Below, piece after piece: positions 40,439-50,000 of a stretch of DNA of 64,000 bases (the stretch's first letter is position 1; every line of letters begins with the position of its first letter). The stretch comes from a virus. The DNA lies in the IMG/VR virus record IMGVR_UViG_3300037395_000062, positions 1 to 64,000 of that record. One strand, written 5' to 3'. The position numbers and the translations under genes are program-made. The notes beneath the pieces are model-generated. The model was given only the letters and a program-made list of their open reading frames with translations, did no database searches and was not told where the DNA came from.

Positions 40439-40467
40439 TATCTAGCTTAATAGCTAGCTATAGTCAA
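40439..40467 (-). promoter_or_regulatory. Promoter before the homing endonuclease
   Basis: On the minus strand TTGACT, 17 bases, TAGATA. The spacer contains the palindrome ATAGCTAGCTAT. It overlaps the right arm of the capsid terminator, so transcription is ended and restarted here. Confidence 0.6.
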
Positions 40468-40508
40468 CAAAAAAGCCCTGATACACTCAGGGCTTTTTTG
40501 TTGACTAT
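40460..40508. terminator. Strong bidirectional terminator after the major capsid gene
   Basis: A 22-bp perfect inverted repeat with a 5-base loop (TACAC): GC core GCCCTGA/TCAGGGC flanked by A6/T6 and then AACTAT-type arms. Works on both strands. Confidence 0.9.
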
Positions 40509-40520
40509 TCTCTCAAAGCG

Positions 40521-42446
40521 TTAGTTGTTCGCGCCGAGCGGATTCCATGCAGGGTTATCGGGAACGAAGTTTCGAATCACCGCGTGCATTTTTGGGATTC
40601 TATTCCTTATAGCCCCGATCGAAGCGACACACCACGGCATGTATAGGTTCGCGGCGAAGAGATTAATCCTAGTCAATGGGAGAAGATACCTATAATCTAA
40701 GGCCTCGTCCTCCGTACGCATGTCCAGCAAGTAGATCTCCTCGCTGCCCGGAAGTTGGTAATTGTAGTCGATGAAGTTGACCGTCCCCGTGCCGCTGGCC
40801 AGGATCGAGCCGACGTAGCGCACCGCAGTCGGCGAGTTGGACCCCGACGCGAAACCGCCTGCTCCGGTGCGGAACACGCGATATGCGTAGGCGTCGGCCG
40901 CAGCCGGGCCGCCGATCGCCACCACCGCGGCGCCGGACGTGGTGATCGCGGAACCGGCCAGCGCGTTCGACCATGCGAGGTTCGACTCGTTCATGTTGAC
41001 GTCCGTCGAGGCCACCCCCCAGTGGTACGATGCCGTAGACCCGGTGTAGGGGGATCCCGCGCCGACGCCCCAGTTACTGCCCGCGTAGGCGGCGCCTGAT
41101 GCGCTGGCGATGACGCCGGACGGCGGCGTCGGATTGACGGTCGTGGTCGGCGTGGTGCCGTTCGAGCGCGGCTGCCCCTGGGCTGGCGTGTCGCGCGCGG
41201 TGATGATGATATCGAGCGGGAACTGGATCGGACCCAGGCGGGTCCGCATACCCTGCAGATCGCCGTCCACCACGATACCGGCACGGTCCGAGAACTGGCT
41301 GTTCACCAGGTTGTTCAGCAGCGTGGTGACGAGCGACTGCAGCGAACCGTTGGTCGTCGGCGTCATGAAGGCGTGCGTGCTGCGGCCGAACTTGGTCCAC
41401 GAGGCGATGTTGGCCGCCACCTCGTAGAGCATATTGTACAGCGCCTGGGCGGTGGACCAGCCCTGGCCCAGGTTCGCCGCGACGAACTGCTGGAAGTCGA
41501 ACAGGTTGCCGCTCGGCGTGGTCGGGCCGACGCCGGCGAACTGGTTCGGGAAGATGTTCGGGTTGCCGTGGAAGCACATCCAGTCGGCGGTCTGCAGCAC
41601 GGTGAGCGCCGAGTTGGCGTTCTCCTGCTCGTTGACGCTGACGAAGTTGTTCTGCGCCATCAACGCCAAGGTGACCGCGCGGCCGTCGAGCATCAGCTTC
41701 AGGTTGATCGACTGCAGGGTGTAGATACCCGCGTTCGTCGCCAGCGTGCCGGAGGATACGTTCGAGAACCCGCTGGTCGCCGAGCCCGGCAACGCACCGC
41801 CCGGATCGTCGATATAGGCGAAATAGTCGACCACCTGGTACGCCGGCGACTTCGGCAGCGACTGGTAGAAGGTGAAGCTGTCCGGCCGCACGGTGCCGCG
41901 CGCGAGCCGCGTGTCGAGCGACACATAGCCGAGCGACTGACCGCCGGTGATCTGGGTGAAGTTGGTCTGCGTGCCGACATCCAGCACGGCCTTGGCCATC
42001 GGATTGGCCTTGGCGAGTTCGACGGCGTCGATCTCCAGCAGGCGTCCGCGGCTGGAGTTCGGCTGGGCGCCCGGTGCGTTGGTCTGGTAGTAGCGCGGCG
42101 TGTCGCGCCAGACCCGGGCATACGCCTGCTCCGGTGCTGCCGCCTTGTGCAACGCCTCGCGTGCCTGCGCGCCGTCGAACATGATCGGCGTGCCGCCGCC
42201 GAGGCTGATCGCCGCCGTGTTGCCCATCGCGAGTGCCGCGAACATCGGACGCAGCGGCTCCAGCGGGTTGCCGTGGCCCGGCAGCGAATTCTCGAATTGC
42301 TGCAAGGCCTGAAGCGAGGTGTGCTGAAGCACTTCGGTCGGCATGTCGGCCGACGCCATGTTCGGCCGAACGTAGTCGTAGTCGGGTCGGCGTCCCGTCG
42401 GCATCGGCGGCACGACGGCGGGTACGGACTGGATATGCTCAGACAT
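40521..42446 (-). CDS. Major capsid protein
   Basis: 641 residues. N-terminal SLQALQQFENSLPGHGNPLE, then FTFYQSLPKSPAYQVVDYFA, a long helical region (AQALYNMLYEVAANIASWTK) and C-terminal LLDMRTEDEALDYRYLLPLT fit an HK97-type shell protein of a large myophage. Residues ~440-565 are a Ser/Gly/Ala-rich Ig/FN3-like insert (TPPSGVIASASGAAYAGSNW), probably surface-exposed. Followed by a strong terminator, as expected for the most expressed gene. Identification rests on position and fold-like features rather than a short motif. Confidence 0.75.
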   Translation of the reverse strand: MSEHIQSVPAVVPPMPTGRRPDYDYVRPNMASADMPTEVLQHTSLQALQQFENSLPGHGNPLEPLRPMFAALAMGNTAAISLGGGTPIMFDGAQAREALHKAAAPEQAYARVWRDTPRYYQTNAPGAQPNSSRGRLLEIDAVELAKANPMAKAVLDVGTQTNFTQITGGQSLGYVSLDTRLARGTVRPDSFTFYQSLPKSPAYQVVDYFAYIDDPGGALPGSATSGFSNVSSGTLATNAGIYTLQSINLKLMLDGRAVTLALMAQNNFVSVNEQENANSALTVLQTADWMCFHGNPNIFPNQFAGVGPTTPSGNLFDFQQFVAANLGQGWSTAQALYNMLYEVAANIASWTKFGRSTHAFMTPTTNGSLQSLVTTLLNNLVNSQFSDRAGIVVDGDLQGMRTRLGPIQFPLDIIITARDTPAQGQPRSNGTTPTTTVNPTPPSGVIASASGAAYAGSNWGVGAGSPYTGSTASYHWGVASTDVNMNESNLAWSNALAGSAITTSGAAVVAIGGPAAADAYAYRVFRTGAGGFASGSNSPTAVRYVGSILASGTGTVNFIDYNYQLPGSEEIYLLDMRTEDEALDYRYLLPLTRINLFAANLYMPWCVASIGAIRNRIPKMHAVIRNFVPDNPAWNPLGANN

Positions 42447-42476
42447 GTCGGTTTCGGTCCTTCTCTATCCGTTCCG

Positions 42477-44003
42477 TTACGCCGCCCGGCGCAGGATTTC
42501 CTGCACAGGAGGCGCGCAGTTGGCGATCGCCGATTTCACGGCCGTATCCGGTAGTGCCATACGGATCGACGCGAGCGCGTCGATCCCCTTGTCGCGCTCG
42601 GCCATGCTGATCTGGCCGGACGAGGCCAGCGCGTTCATCTGCGCCTCGGGTGCCGCCGCCAAATCCACACTGGACTTGAACAGCTCGGTCACAGGTGGGC
42701 GACCGCCGTCCTGCGGGTTGCGCGACTGGCCGCCGACCATCCGCATGACCTGCTGCACGTCGGCCTGCATCAACGCGTAGCCACTGAGCGACTTCTCGAG
42801 CGCGGATGCGATCTTCGCCAGGTCGGCCTGGCTTGCCGGCGAGGGCTGCACGACGACGGTACCGCCGTCGGGAGCCGCGTTGCCGACGGACTCGCCGTGC
42901 GACGGCCACTTGTCCTGGTTCTTCGCCTTGGTCTCCTTCAGCGCCTTGGCGACGGTACCGAGCGACTTCTCGATCTTCGTCATGCTGGGCCCGACGCGGC
43001 CGCCGCGCAGGGACTTCGCGATCGCGGCGTGCGACCGTGCCTTCGCCATGCGGCGGCTTGCCTTCTTGTGGTGCCGGCGTCCCGCCGCGTGGCGGCCGTC
43101 CTCCATGGCATCCTCGGACTCCATGGCCGCGACCTTGGCCAGCTTGACCAATCCCTTGGCAAGCAGCCGCTCCAGTGCGGCGGCCTTCTTCATCGCCTTC
43201 TTCTGGTCGTCGTCGGATTCGGACTCGGCGTCGTCCTCCTCGTCGAGTTCGTTAACGATCTCGATGTCGGTGCCGGAACCGCCTTCGGTCTGCTCGGCCT
43301 CATCGTCCTCGTCGGCATCCTCGCCTTCGTCGTCCTCGCCGGATTCGGATTCCTTGTCCGCAGTGCTTTCGGATTCGCCGGCCTTCTTCGCCTTGGACAC
43401 CGCACGCACGACCTCCGGAATCGCCTTGGCGAGTGCCGAGGCCACGGCGGCCGGAAGCGCCTTGGCGATCTCGGCCTTCAGCACGGCGGGATCGAACGTA
43501 AGCGCCGTCGGCGAGGGCTGCGTCTCCAACGCCTGCACCCGGCTCTGCATCGCCTGACCGAACGCCACCAGCGACTTCATGGCGCGCGCCTGCGTCATCA
43601 GCTTGCGGCCGAGATCCTCGGTGACTGCCTGCACGCCGCTCTGCCGCGTCGGACGCGAATACTCGCGCTCCATCGGTTCGGCGCCATGGCCGGATGCGTC
43701 CTGCGGCTTGCCGACGCCGACCTTGCCAGCCGGAACGGAGGATTCGGGACCGCCTGCACGGGTCGTCTCCAGACGGTCGTCCGGCGGTCCGTCGAACAGG
43801 TCCTCGACCTGACGGATGCGATCGTGGTCGTCGCCTTCCTCCAGCAGTGTGGTCGCCTTGCCGAGTTCCATGGACGCTTCCAGGGAGGCTTCCTTGATCA
43901 TGTCGACGCGTTCCGCCGGGGTCATGCGCCCGAGCAGGGTCCCGAACGCCTTGATAAGGTAGCCGGCGCCGCGCGGCGTGACGGCGGTCTGTGCGATGGT
44001 CAT
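42477..44003 (-). CDS. Possible internal product: scaffold protein
   Basis: Same frame as the 741-residue protein. Starts MTIAQTAVTPRGAGYLIKAF behind its own SD (GGGAG). Nested scaffold starts are known from lambda (C/Nu3) and relatives. Here the longer form carries the InPase domain in front. Confidence 0.45.
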   Translation of the reverse strand: MTIAQTAVTPRGAGYLIKAFGTLLGRMTPAERVDMIKEASLEASMELGKATTLLEEGDDHDRIRQVEDLFDGPPDDRLETTRAGGPESSVPAGKVGVGKPQDASGHGAEPMEREYSRPTRQSGVQAVTEDLGRKLMTQARAMKSLVAFGQAMQSRVQALETQPSPTALTFDPAVLKAEIAKALPAAVASALAKAIPEVVRAVSKAKKAGESESTADKESESGEDDEGEDADEDDEAEQTEGGSGTDIEIVNELDEEDDAESESDDDQKKAMKKAAALERLLAKGLVKLAKVAAMESEDAMEDGRHAAGRRHHKKASRRMAKARSHAAIAKSLRGGRVGPSMTKIEKSLGTVAKALKETKAKNQDKWPSHGESVGNAAPDGGTVVVQPSPASQADLAKIASALEKSLSGYALMQADVQQVMRMVGGQSRNPQDGGRPPVTELFKSSVDLAAAPEAQMNALASSGQISMAERDKGIDALASIRMALPDTAVKSAIANCAPPVQEILRRAA

Positions 44004-44702
44004 GAACTCTCCCGAGCCTCCGGTCTTGCAGGTGCCGCAACTATGCGTCGGCGTACAGGCGCAGCCCAATGCCGAAACGACGGACGATTTCCCGACCGGC
44101 GACTTCGTATCGCCGGTACGCAGCCAATCGACGAAACCGTCGAAATCCATGCGCCTTACCGAACCGATACGCTCCACGCCGCGCCCGTCAGAGAACGCCG
44201 CGATATAGGTGCGTCCGGCCTGCGCGCCGTCGCTGAAGCCCAGCATGCACTTGTGCTCGTCGAAACCGCCGTCGTCGGCATCGACCTGGTCGATCACGTA
44301 CACCGGACACGTGTGGATACGATGAGCCTCGGGGCCGACATAGACATCGACATGGTCGCCGTCGGCACCCTCGGTGCGCTTCACGTACCCGTAATGCGCG
44401 GGCATGCGTACCGACCACGGCGTGCCGTCCGGCGCCGTGCCGCTGCGCATGCGGTCCAGCGGCGTCTCGATGGTGACCTCCAGGCCGGGATATCGCGTAT
44501 CCATCCCGCGGTCCCACGACCCCAGGATCGCGTGCGTCATCTGATAGTTACCGGCCGCCGCCTGTCCCGGCGACGGGTCCCAGTTGCGCCGGACGGCGCG
44601 GTCTAGGTCGCCCGGCGCGATTACCTCGATCGGATTGTCGCGGTGACCTACGTGCAGTGATCGGGCAGCAGACCGAACTTCCGCTTCGGTAATCAGCGTC
44701 AT
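42477..44702 (-). CDS. InPase-domain protein fused to scaffold-like region
   Basis: 741 residues; the ATG at 44702 overlaps the protease stop (ATGA). Residues ~60-205 (PAHYGYVKRTEGADGDHVDV, DDGGFDEHKCMLGFSDGAQA) match the inorganic-pyrophosphatase-type domain seen in phage polyvalent proteins. Residues ~230 on are helical with a strongly acidic run (449-499, D/E-rich) and a basic run after it, the composition of a capsid scaffold. An internal ATG at 44003 has GGGAG at the right distance and would give a 508-residue scaffold alone. Confidence 0.65.
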   Translation of the reverse strand: MTLITEAEVRSAARSLHVGHRDNPIEVIAPGDLDRAVRRNWDPSPGQAAAGNYQMTHAILGSWDRGMDTRYPGLEVTIETPLDRMRSGTAPDGTPWSVRMPAHYGYVKRTEGADGDHVDVYVGPEAHRIHTCPVYVIDQVDADDGGFDEHKCMLGFSDGAQAGRTYIAAFSDGRGVERIGSVRRMDFDGFVDWLRTGDTKSPVGKSSVVSALGCACTPTHSCGTCKTGGSGEFMTIAQTAVTPRGAGYLIKAFGTLLGRMTPAERVDMIKEASLEASMELGKATTLLEEGDDHDRIRQVEDLFDGPPDDRLETTRAGGPESSVPAGKVGVGKPQDASGHGAEPMEREYSRPTRQSGVQAVTEDLGRKLMTQARAMKSLVAFGQAMQSRVQALETQPSPTALTFDPAVLKAEIAKALPAAVASALAKAIPEVVRAVSKAKKAGESESTADKESESGEDDEGEDADEDDEAEQTEGGSGTDIEIVNELDEEDDAESESDDDQKKAMKKAAALERLLAKGLVKLAKVAAMESEDAMEDGRHAAGRRHHKKASRRMAKARSHAAIAKSLRGGRVGPSMTKIEKSLGTVAKALKETKAKNQDKWPSHGESVGNAAPDGGTVVVQPSPASQADLAKIASALEKSLSGYALMQADVQQVMRMVGGQSRNPQDGGRPPVTELFKSSVDLAAAPEAQMNALASSGQISMAERDKGIDALASIRMALPDTAVKSAIANCAPPVQEILRRAA

Positions 44703-45574
44703 TTCAGCACGCCATCCTTGTTCCGGCCGAACGCCCGGTCGAACGCCTTCTGCATGTTCCGCCGGTGCATCACGGCGTGCGCCGCTATATCGGCCAGCCC
44801 CGCCGGGTATTTCGCGCATTTCTCGAAGTGGCCTCGGTATCCGGTCAGCGACGGGAAGTCCTGCACCCGGCAGCCGAGGCAGTCCGACGCCGCGTACACG
44901 TCGTCCATCGTCTGCGGGACCGCCAGCAGCGCCGACATCGGCGGCCCTTCGATCGACTTCGCCAGTTCGGCGATGTAGGCCTTGGCCGACACTATCCGCG
45001 CCTCGCCCTTCAGCGCCGTGTTCTTCGGCGTGCGGGTGAATGCAAGCGATCTCCAGTCGATCGCCTTGATCACGAACCGCTTCGCCGCGACGCCTGCGGC
45101 GCACTCGCCACGCGTGCAGTCGTCGAGGTCGATCGGGAAACCGTATATCGAGGCGTACCACAGCACGGGCGGATCCCGCCGCAGGCTGGCCCAGAACGCA
45201 TCAGCGTGGCTTCGCGCGGGATCGTCCGTGCCATCGGCCGATCGGCTGATCTCCCCCTCCACGTAGGTTCGCCCGCCGGATGCGGCACGCACATCGAGCG
45301 GCCGGCCGACGATATAGGACTCCGGATCGCGGATCGGCGGGACCATCCTGTGTCCGAGTTCGGATTTGTGATCCATGTCCAGGTGACCCGTGGCGACGAA
45401 CGAAGCCGCACTTCCCAGGAGTGCCGCCTGAAGCACCACGTCCCCATCCAGATCCTGCTCCTCGGTGCTAGCCTCGCATTCAACAATTCTACGTCCGGAC
45501 GCCTCCGGCGCACGCGCCTTCACGAGCACGGGAATGCGCGCGACGATCGCGCGATCAAGCAGGTCGAGGTCCAT
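44699..45574 (-). CDS. Prohead serine protease (XkdF-like)
   Basis: 291 residues. STEEQDLDGDVVLQAALLGS, HLDMDHKSELGHRMVPPIRD at ~65 (catalytic-type His) and YIVGRPLDVRAASGGRTYVE match phage prohead proteases. The Ser in WYASIYGFPID may be catalytic. C-terminal DCLGCRVQDF...HFEKCAKYP...HAVMHRR looks like a zinc-binding tail. It precedes the scaffold-like and capsid genes, the classical order. Confidence 0.75.
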   Translation of the reverse strand: MDLDLLDRAIVARIPVLVKARAPEASGRRIVECEASTEEQDLDGDVVLQAALLGSAASFVATGHLDMDHKSELGHRMVPPIRDPESYIVGRPLDVRAASGGRTYVEGEISRSADGTDDPARSHADAFWASLRRDPPVLWYASIYGFPIDLDDCTRGECAAGVAAKRFVIKAIDWRSLAFTRTPKNTALKGEARIVSAKAYIAELAKSIEGPPMSALLAVPQTMDDVYAASDCLGCRVQDFPSLTGYRGHFEKCAKYPAGLADIAAHAVMHRRNMQKAFDRAFGRNKDGVLK

Positions 45575-45762
45575 ACGGAAAACGGTTGCAGGAAACGCTC
45601 GAAACCCCTATGCAGTGCGAGTGCCCGCCGCGCTCACCCCGACGGCGAAGGATGTGAAAATATCGGGGAAGTGAACAACGCCGCTTGGCAAAGTGCCCTG
45701 TCGCTATGAAAGTGGACGCACCAGATTAGCGGCAGGGGGCGAGTCCCTCAAAGGATGCGGCC

Positions 45763-45948
45763 GTGCAAGAGAAAGCGATCGTCTACTACGTCGTGGCGAT
45801 GTTGGGTTGCCTGCTGATCGACCTGATCGTCGTCGTGGCCCGTGGACCGATCATGATCGACCCGATCCTGAAGCTGCTGCTGGTCGCGGTCTGCCTTATC
45901 GCCGTCGTGATCGGCCTGGCCCGCCACGGCTGGCTGCTGTCGGGCTAG
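45763..45948 (+). CDS. Small membrane protein inside the late operon, opposite strand
   Basis: GTG with AAGGA nine bases upstream. 61 residues with two hydrophobic helices (IVYYVVAMLGCLLIDLIVVV and LLLVAVCLIAVVIGLARHGW). Its end overlaps the convergent gene by four bases. An isolated rightward gene among leftward late genes suggests a moron-type insertion. No promoter is obvious. Confidence 0.5.
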   Translation: MQEKAIVYYVVAMLGCLLIDLIVVVARGPIMIDPILKLLLVAVCLIAVVIGLARHGWLLSG

Positions 45949-46586
45949 GCTACCTCCATCGACAGGCTGGCGCAGACCCCGCCGATCTGCGACGACATGC
46001 CGCCGTACGGCGCGTCGCTCTCCCCGTCGCAGGGCGCGAACACGATCCCGGACACGACCGGCGACAGCGCCTTCTCCGCGAGACCCAGGAACTCGTCCAC
46101 AGGCCGGCGCCCCAATTCGTAGGCGCACCAGTCCACCGTATATTTCGGCTTGCGCATCTCGGATTCCAGCCACGCCATCACCAGGCCGCCGTGGCGCGAA
46201 TGGAAATTCGCGTGGAACGACATCTCGATCAGGAGGTCGCGCACGTTGGACGCCGCCACGAAGTTCAACTGGATCCGCCCGACGAACCGGCAGCGCGCGC
46301 AGGCGCACACGCTCCACTTGTGTCCAGCCGGGACGAACCGCATGGCGTCCGTCAACTCCTCGCGGCGGCTGCGCCATTCGGAGCAGGTACCGCAGCCGCA
46401 GATCGCGCGGTCGGACATCGGATAGTGCCGCAGTGCATCCACCACCGGCGCAGCTTCGCGGTCCGGCAGCGCCACCGAGGCGTAGACGCCGAGCATCGAA
46501 TCGAGCGCCTCGATCAGTCCGTGCAGCCTCGCGCGTCTGTGTGCGAGAGCGCGTACGCGAGGATCAAGCGACTGGATGCTGTGCAT
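45945..46586 (-). CDS. Cys-rich hypothetical protein, 213 aa
   Basis: Two clusters, CGCGTC and CACARC, could bind zinc. Later part: FHSRHGGLVMAWLESEMRKP. Overlaps the upstream gene by 23 bases. Not recognised. Confidence 0.55.
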   Translation of the reverse strand: MHSIQSLDPRVRALAHRRARLHGLIEALDSMLGVYASVALPDREAAPVVDALRHYPMSDRAICGCGTCSEWRSRREELTDAMRFVPAGHKWSVCACARCRFVGRIQLNFVAASNVRDLLIEMSFHANFHSRHGGLVMAWLESEMRKPKYTVDWCAYELGRRPVDEFLGLAEKALSPVVSGIVFAPCDGESDAPYGGMSSQIGGVCASLSMEVA

Positions 46587-47040
46587 TCACGGCCTTCGCC
46601 CCGTTCATCGCGATCAGTTGGTAGCGGCGATCGACCGCCGACACGCGGCCCACGATGTCGCTGCGTCTCCCCAGCGCCATGCGCATATCCTCCTTGCTCT
46701 TGGGTGGCAGGTCAGGTGCGCGGCCGTTGAACTCCGTAGCGATGTCTCCGGAACTGAGCGGTCCCTTCTCGATCAGTATGGCGACGATGATGTCCGTCAT
46801 GCGATCGGACTTCGCCTTCGGCGCCCTGGAAGGTTGGGCCGCGAACCGCACGCGTTGCTCCGCCTTGACGGGAGCCGGCGTATCGTCGACCGGAAGCGTG
46901 AAGTAGTGGTCGAAGAAAGCGTCCAGCTTCTCCACCTCCTTCGCATGGTGCATGCGGTCCAGCGCGGCCCGCCGGATCCGCACGTCCGGAGATCCGGCTG
47001 CGATCTCGATGGGGTCCCGTATCCTGTTCGCGTCAGCCAT
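46564..47040 (-). CDS. Hypothetical protein with winged-helix-like C-terminus
   Basis: 158 residues. TDIIVAILIEKGPLSSGDIA followed by a short wing (RSDIVGRVSAVDRRYQLI) has the pattern of a HARE/wHTH domain. The N-terminal part is helical. Starts one base after the glycosyltransferase stop. Confidence 0.55.
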   Translation of the reverse strand: MADANRIRDPIEIAAGSPDVRIRRAALDRMHHAKEVEKLDAFFDHYFTLPVDDTPAPVKAEQRVRFAAQPSRAPKAKSDRMTDIIVAILIEKGPLSSGDIATEFNGRAPDLPPKSKEDMRMALGRRSDIVGRVSAVDRRYQLIAMNGAKAVNAQHPVA

Positions 47041-47041
47041 G

Positions 47042-50000
47042 TCAATCAGCCGCCTCCTTCACGGGTAGCAAAGCCTCGTAAGCCTCGCGCCAGGACCGCA
47101 GGTCGACGACCCCGAACCGTTCCGTGACGCGGTTGCGTTCGGAGACGCCGTCGATGTCCCACGGCGTCATCGTGGTCCCGTCGATCGGATCCATCTCGAC
47201 GTCGAGCCCGGTACGGTAAAGGCACCGCAGCGCCTCCGCCGGTGCCGCGGCCCCCTGCGACCCGACGAGCGAACGCAGCACGACCCGGTCGATGCCGAGA
47301 CGTCCGAGGTCCAACGCCAACCGATCCGGATCCCGGATGTCCCACTCCTTGGCGTTCGCCGGAATCGGCGCGGTCAGCCGCAGCGCGAATCCACTCATGT
47401 CGGCCGCGAACACGGTCTCGCCGCCGTGCGCCAACGCGACGGCGCGCCCGGCCGGTCCAGGCAAGTCGTTGATCGTCAGCACCCGGCGCGCATCGGCGGC
47501 GGGGCGGCGTTCGTTCCAGGACAGCAGTTCGCGATGCAGGCCCGATATCGCCATCCCGCCCTGGGCAAGGCCGATCGCCAGGTCGGGATGCCAGTATGGA
47601 TCGGGATCCTTCCACCGTTCGGCGAACCGCGCGTTGTCCTTCCGCAGCCTGGCGAAGTCGGCCTGCGCGTTGGCCGGATCGGTGCGGCTGGTGCCCTCCG
47701 GGTGCAGCAGTTCCGCGGTCATCTCGACGACGTTGCGCAATCCGCGCCGGCGCAGGCGCAGGCAGAAATCGGTGTCGCCGTAGTTCATCGGGAAGGCCTC
47801 GGCATCAAACCCGCCGACCGCGTCGAATTTCACCCTGGATACCAACATGCAGGCGCCGGTCACGGCCTGCGCCTCGTGCGTCAGCGCGGCGAGCCATCCG
47901 TTGCCGGGATTGCCGTGCGCCATGCCCTTGAACAGGTGTCCGGCGATTCCCTGGTGGGCGACGACGCCGACGTGCTGGACGACGCCCGCCGGATGCACCA
48001 GCTTGGCGCCGACCGCACCCACATCGGGACGCACCGCATGGCCCATCATCGCATCCAGCCAATTCGCGGCACCGACGCACACGTCGTCGTTCAGGAACAG
48101 CAGGTAGCTTCCCAACGCATGGTTACGGACGACGTCGTTGCAGAGCCGCGACCAGTCGAATACGCCGTCCTGCGCCTCCCACCGTACAACCCTGACACGT
48201 GGATCGGCGAGTGCGTTTGAGCCAAGCTCCGGCTCGGACAGCGGACCGTTCTGCACCACGATGATCTCGTAGTTCGGATAGGCGGTATGCTGGCGCACGG
48301 TGTTGACGCAAGGCTGGATCAGCCTGCCTTTACCGAGCGTCGGCACGATGATCGAGACGAGAGGGTGATCTTCCGGAAACGCTCGATTCCGCACCACCGA
48401 CAGCGTGCCAGGCAGCGTCGGATTCGCGGTCACCGCGACGCCTGCCGCATAGAAGGATTCGATCGCCATCTGCCGTGCCAAGGTATACATCGCCACGTCC
48501 TCGGGCTCCGGTTCCCGCACCGTGGCGACGGTCTTCGGCAGGTGCCTGATAACCTGTTGCGGATGGCCGAAATGTTCAGCGGCATGCAGAAGGAAACCAT
48601 ACAAGTCTACCCTGCTGCTAACCTGAGTCAGGTATCGCGTACGCACGGCGCATACCGGCGTGACGTAGTCGCGTGCCAGGAACAATTCGAGGTCGAAGTC
48701 CGGCTTCAGATCCGGATATACGCCGCCTTTGCCATCGCCGATATCGTTGTCGGCATAGATGGCGCAAACAACATCGTCGGCGTCCGCGCACGCGGCGATA
48801 AGCGTCGCAAACCCGTTTTGTTTCCACGTCACTGAACCGTCCGTGAAGACTACCCAGTTCGAATCGACCGATTCGATGCCGACTCCGAACTCGCGCATCG
48901 AAACGAATTCCCATTCCGTGGATCGCGTCTTCGGTTCCGGCAGGTCTCCCTTCAGCATCGCCCACGAAGCGTAGTCGTGCCCGAATCCGGCAGTGCCAGG
49001 CTGCGGTCCGGCCCACTGCAACCGCAGGAACGCCAGTTCGATATCGGAGCGCTCGCGTTCGGTCAGCATCTCGCCGGCGATGCCGTTCTGTCCTAGGTAG
49101 CCGCGAAGGTGCATCCGCTGCACGCCACCCTGGGTCGGCGGCATCGACGGCACCACCGAGGCCGCGTACGCATCGGCCGCCTGCATGTTGCGGAATCCGC
49201 GTGCCGCGGCCCGCAGGCCCCACTCCATGATGGACTGTTCCTCGTTGCCGCCGCAGCCGTCAACGTCCGGCCAGCCGATCGCGGCTAGCGCGCGCGCCGA
49301 CAGCAAGCTACACGGACCCAACGGGGTGCCGACGATGAGCCTGCGGCCCGGCATATCCGCGCGCACGGCTGCCGCCATCGCCGCCGCGGTATCGGCCGAT
49401 ATCTGCGTCCAGGTATCGAGTCGCGGGAAGGCGTTCGGTCCGTCGCTGGCGAGCGGGATCGCCGACGCCACGTCGTCGGTTTGCGAAATCGCCGATCGCA
49501 TCGACCGCCAACTGTCGTCGTCGAGCGCGGTGCCTGGACGCAGCCATAACACGTCGGCACCCGTTGGCGCCGCGCGACGGCAGGCCTCGATCAGCGACGA
49601 CTTGCGGGGCGCATTGCGTACGCAGCGTGGCATGTCGCCCGCATCCAGCGGAAGCGATACGACCACGTCCTCTTCGCGCTTTCCGGCCCTGCCCACCTTC
49701 CACCGGATATCCGTCGCGCGGTTTCCCGGCAGCCAAGCATCGAGCCGCGCGTCGATTCGCTTCTCGAGCGTGTGGTTCTTGCGCACCCAGGCGAGCAGCG
49801 CATCCGCGTTGACCTGCCGTTCGATCGACGGTGCGGCCATGAACGCCCGTATGGCCGCGATCCAATCCTGCGCGGTCTCGGCGTAGGCGAACACCGGCGG
49901 ATCGCCGTCGGTATAGGACGTCGCGCGCTGGGCGATAACGCAAGCGCCGACCATGCCCCCCTCGATCAGCCGCAGGTTCGACTTGCATTCGTTGAACCGG

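Noticed and set aside
42897-44606. 569-codon plus-strand frame
   Set aside because: Antisense to the InPase/scaffold gene; Arg/His-rich with no SD.
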